Shown here piece by piece: positions 63,101 through 64,000 of a stretch of 64,000 nt of DNA (positions are counted from its first letter, which is position 1; each line of letters opens with the position of its first letter). The translations under genes and the position numbers were made by a program. The notes beneath the pieces are model-generated. The model worked only from the letters and a program-made list of their open reading frames with translations. It was not told the DNA's origin and made no database searches. Source of the DNA: Gentiana macrophylla (lineage: Eukaryota; Streptophyta; Magnoliopsida; Gentianales; Gentianaceae); assembly GCA_026214975.1 (NCBI GenBank), contig CM047807.1:67497824-67561823 (forward strand). Direction: 5' to 3'.

Positions 63101-64000
63101 ATTACACATTGCAGGACCTTACGGTCTATAGGGTAGATTGATGACCTATAGTTCTTCGTGGAGTGTATAGGATCCTGATCATAGAGGTTGGTTTAAAAGC
63201 CATAACCTTGTGAATGGAGTTTGATACTCAGTTCTCTTGAAACTCTTGTAGAACCACCTGAGTATCTCAGGCCCAGTGGGAGTAACTCTTGTAGGGGTGA
63301 TTCCCTAAGATTTCCTCGCCGAACAACGGAATCTGAATTCATTCAGAACATAAGGGTTTTAGCTACGAACAAATGGCGGATTCGTTACAAAGAAGAAAAT
63401 AAGGGTGATTCCCTAAGACCTTTTTGCGAGACTAACGGTATCTTAATTTATTCAGAATGAACTTTTGGCAGGATGCCTGCCATAGCTTATATCTTTTGGG
63501 GATTAAAGCAAACATCTCGGTCATTTCAAAGTCATATATTTTAATATATAGACTTGATCAGAATATTGATAAGTCTTTCATAGACTGGGCTTCGATATTA
63601 GTAAAGTAGTATGTAGATTAGTGTTTGTGAATGGTAACACTGAAACAGTTGGGAAGAACATGGGTGTGTTATCTGAAGTCAGAGTCTGACATGCCATCAG
63701 GATTCATTCTAAAGGATTTGATTCGCTCAAATTCTCGAGAATCGATTATTGGCAATCCCATCAATTCACTGGTTAAGATATTCTTGCATTTATGCAACAT
63801 TCAACGATGTCGTCTACCCTACCTCTCAGGAATGGTTATCTAAACCTGCAGATGAATACTAAATGGGATGTTTAGTGAATCCTCAAGTCTCTTCCGGAGA
63901 ATGAGGAATAATATGCTAGTATATTCGGGTGCAAACTAGAATATAAGTGATGACACTGATTCTGACTTTAGGTCAGATTAAGGATGATCGTTAAGTCGGT
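63101..64000 (+). other. Further decayed interior of the right-hand copia element
   Basis: Two open frames (63221-63460, 63631-63843) run through worn sequence; the second contains SDMPSGFIL, which faintly recalls the RNase H entry of copia pol, too weak to name. The phrase TAAGGGTGATTCCCTAAGA-like repeats at about 63296 and 63402. The element continues past the window. Confidence 0.45.

Overview
This window is repeat-rich nuclear DNA from a flowering plant, most likely a eudicot. The signs are AT-rich intergenic DNA, an intron-containing gene with GT..AG splice sites, long (AT)n microsatellites, plant LINE remains and many Ty1/copia and Ty3-like LTR retrotransposons, often nested. There are no rRNA genes, CRISPR arrays or bacterial features. 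I could not place the species.

Layout. 1-8.8 kb: nested minus-strand copia remains (gag/integrase fragment, two long LTRs of different families, a non-coding internal stretch with a run of palindromes), then the 3' end of a plus-strand LTR element with a decayed coiled-coil ORF. 8.8-10.6 kb: a LINE remnant and a solo-LTR-like block. 11.1-12.7 kb: a 765-bp tandem duplication. 13.1-18 kb: the only gene that looks intact, a four-exon gene for a Q/N-rich protein of about 512 aa, with AT microsatellites in its promoter and introns. 21.9-28.6 kb: LTR element copy 1. 29.0-36.8 kb: a copia element (TSD GTTTT) carrying a smaller nested copia. 36.2-38.2 kb: a 1,018-bp tandem duplication of its 3' LTR plus flank. 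38.7-39.6 kb: a retroposon with poly(A) and TSD-like ends. 39.8-40.7 kb: a truncated paralogue of the 14-kb gene. 40.7-43.1 kb: a copia RT fragment and an LTR. 43.1-55.4 kb: LTR element copy 2 (TSD GCTTC), split by a complete 5.45-kb Ty3-like non-coding element (TSD CCTGA). 55.4-57.1 kb: another Ty3-like LTR piece. 57.1-64 kb: a copia 5' LTR and its heavily decayed internal region, running off the window.

The most interesting item is the family represented by copies 1 and 2. It has about 1.73-kb LTRs, an initiator-tRNA-Met primer site and a polypurine tract, but no protease, integrase, RT or RNase H. Instead it carries two non-standard ORFs: a coiled-coil gag remnant ending in a GPKK-(W)VPK motif, and a roughly 630-650-codon ORF that resembles the 'putative plant transposon protein' domain followed by an acidic coiled-coil tail. 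Its LTRs are full of CTGAG/CTCAG motifs, and in one LTR nearly all of these in a 330-bp patch are changed together. Two Ty3-like elements likewise carry arrays of a different short motif just upstream of their TATA box.

All identifications were made by eye, with no database search. Coordinates of LTR ends supported by a TSD, PBS or PPT are firm; others are approximate.
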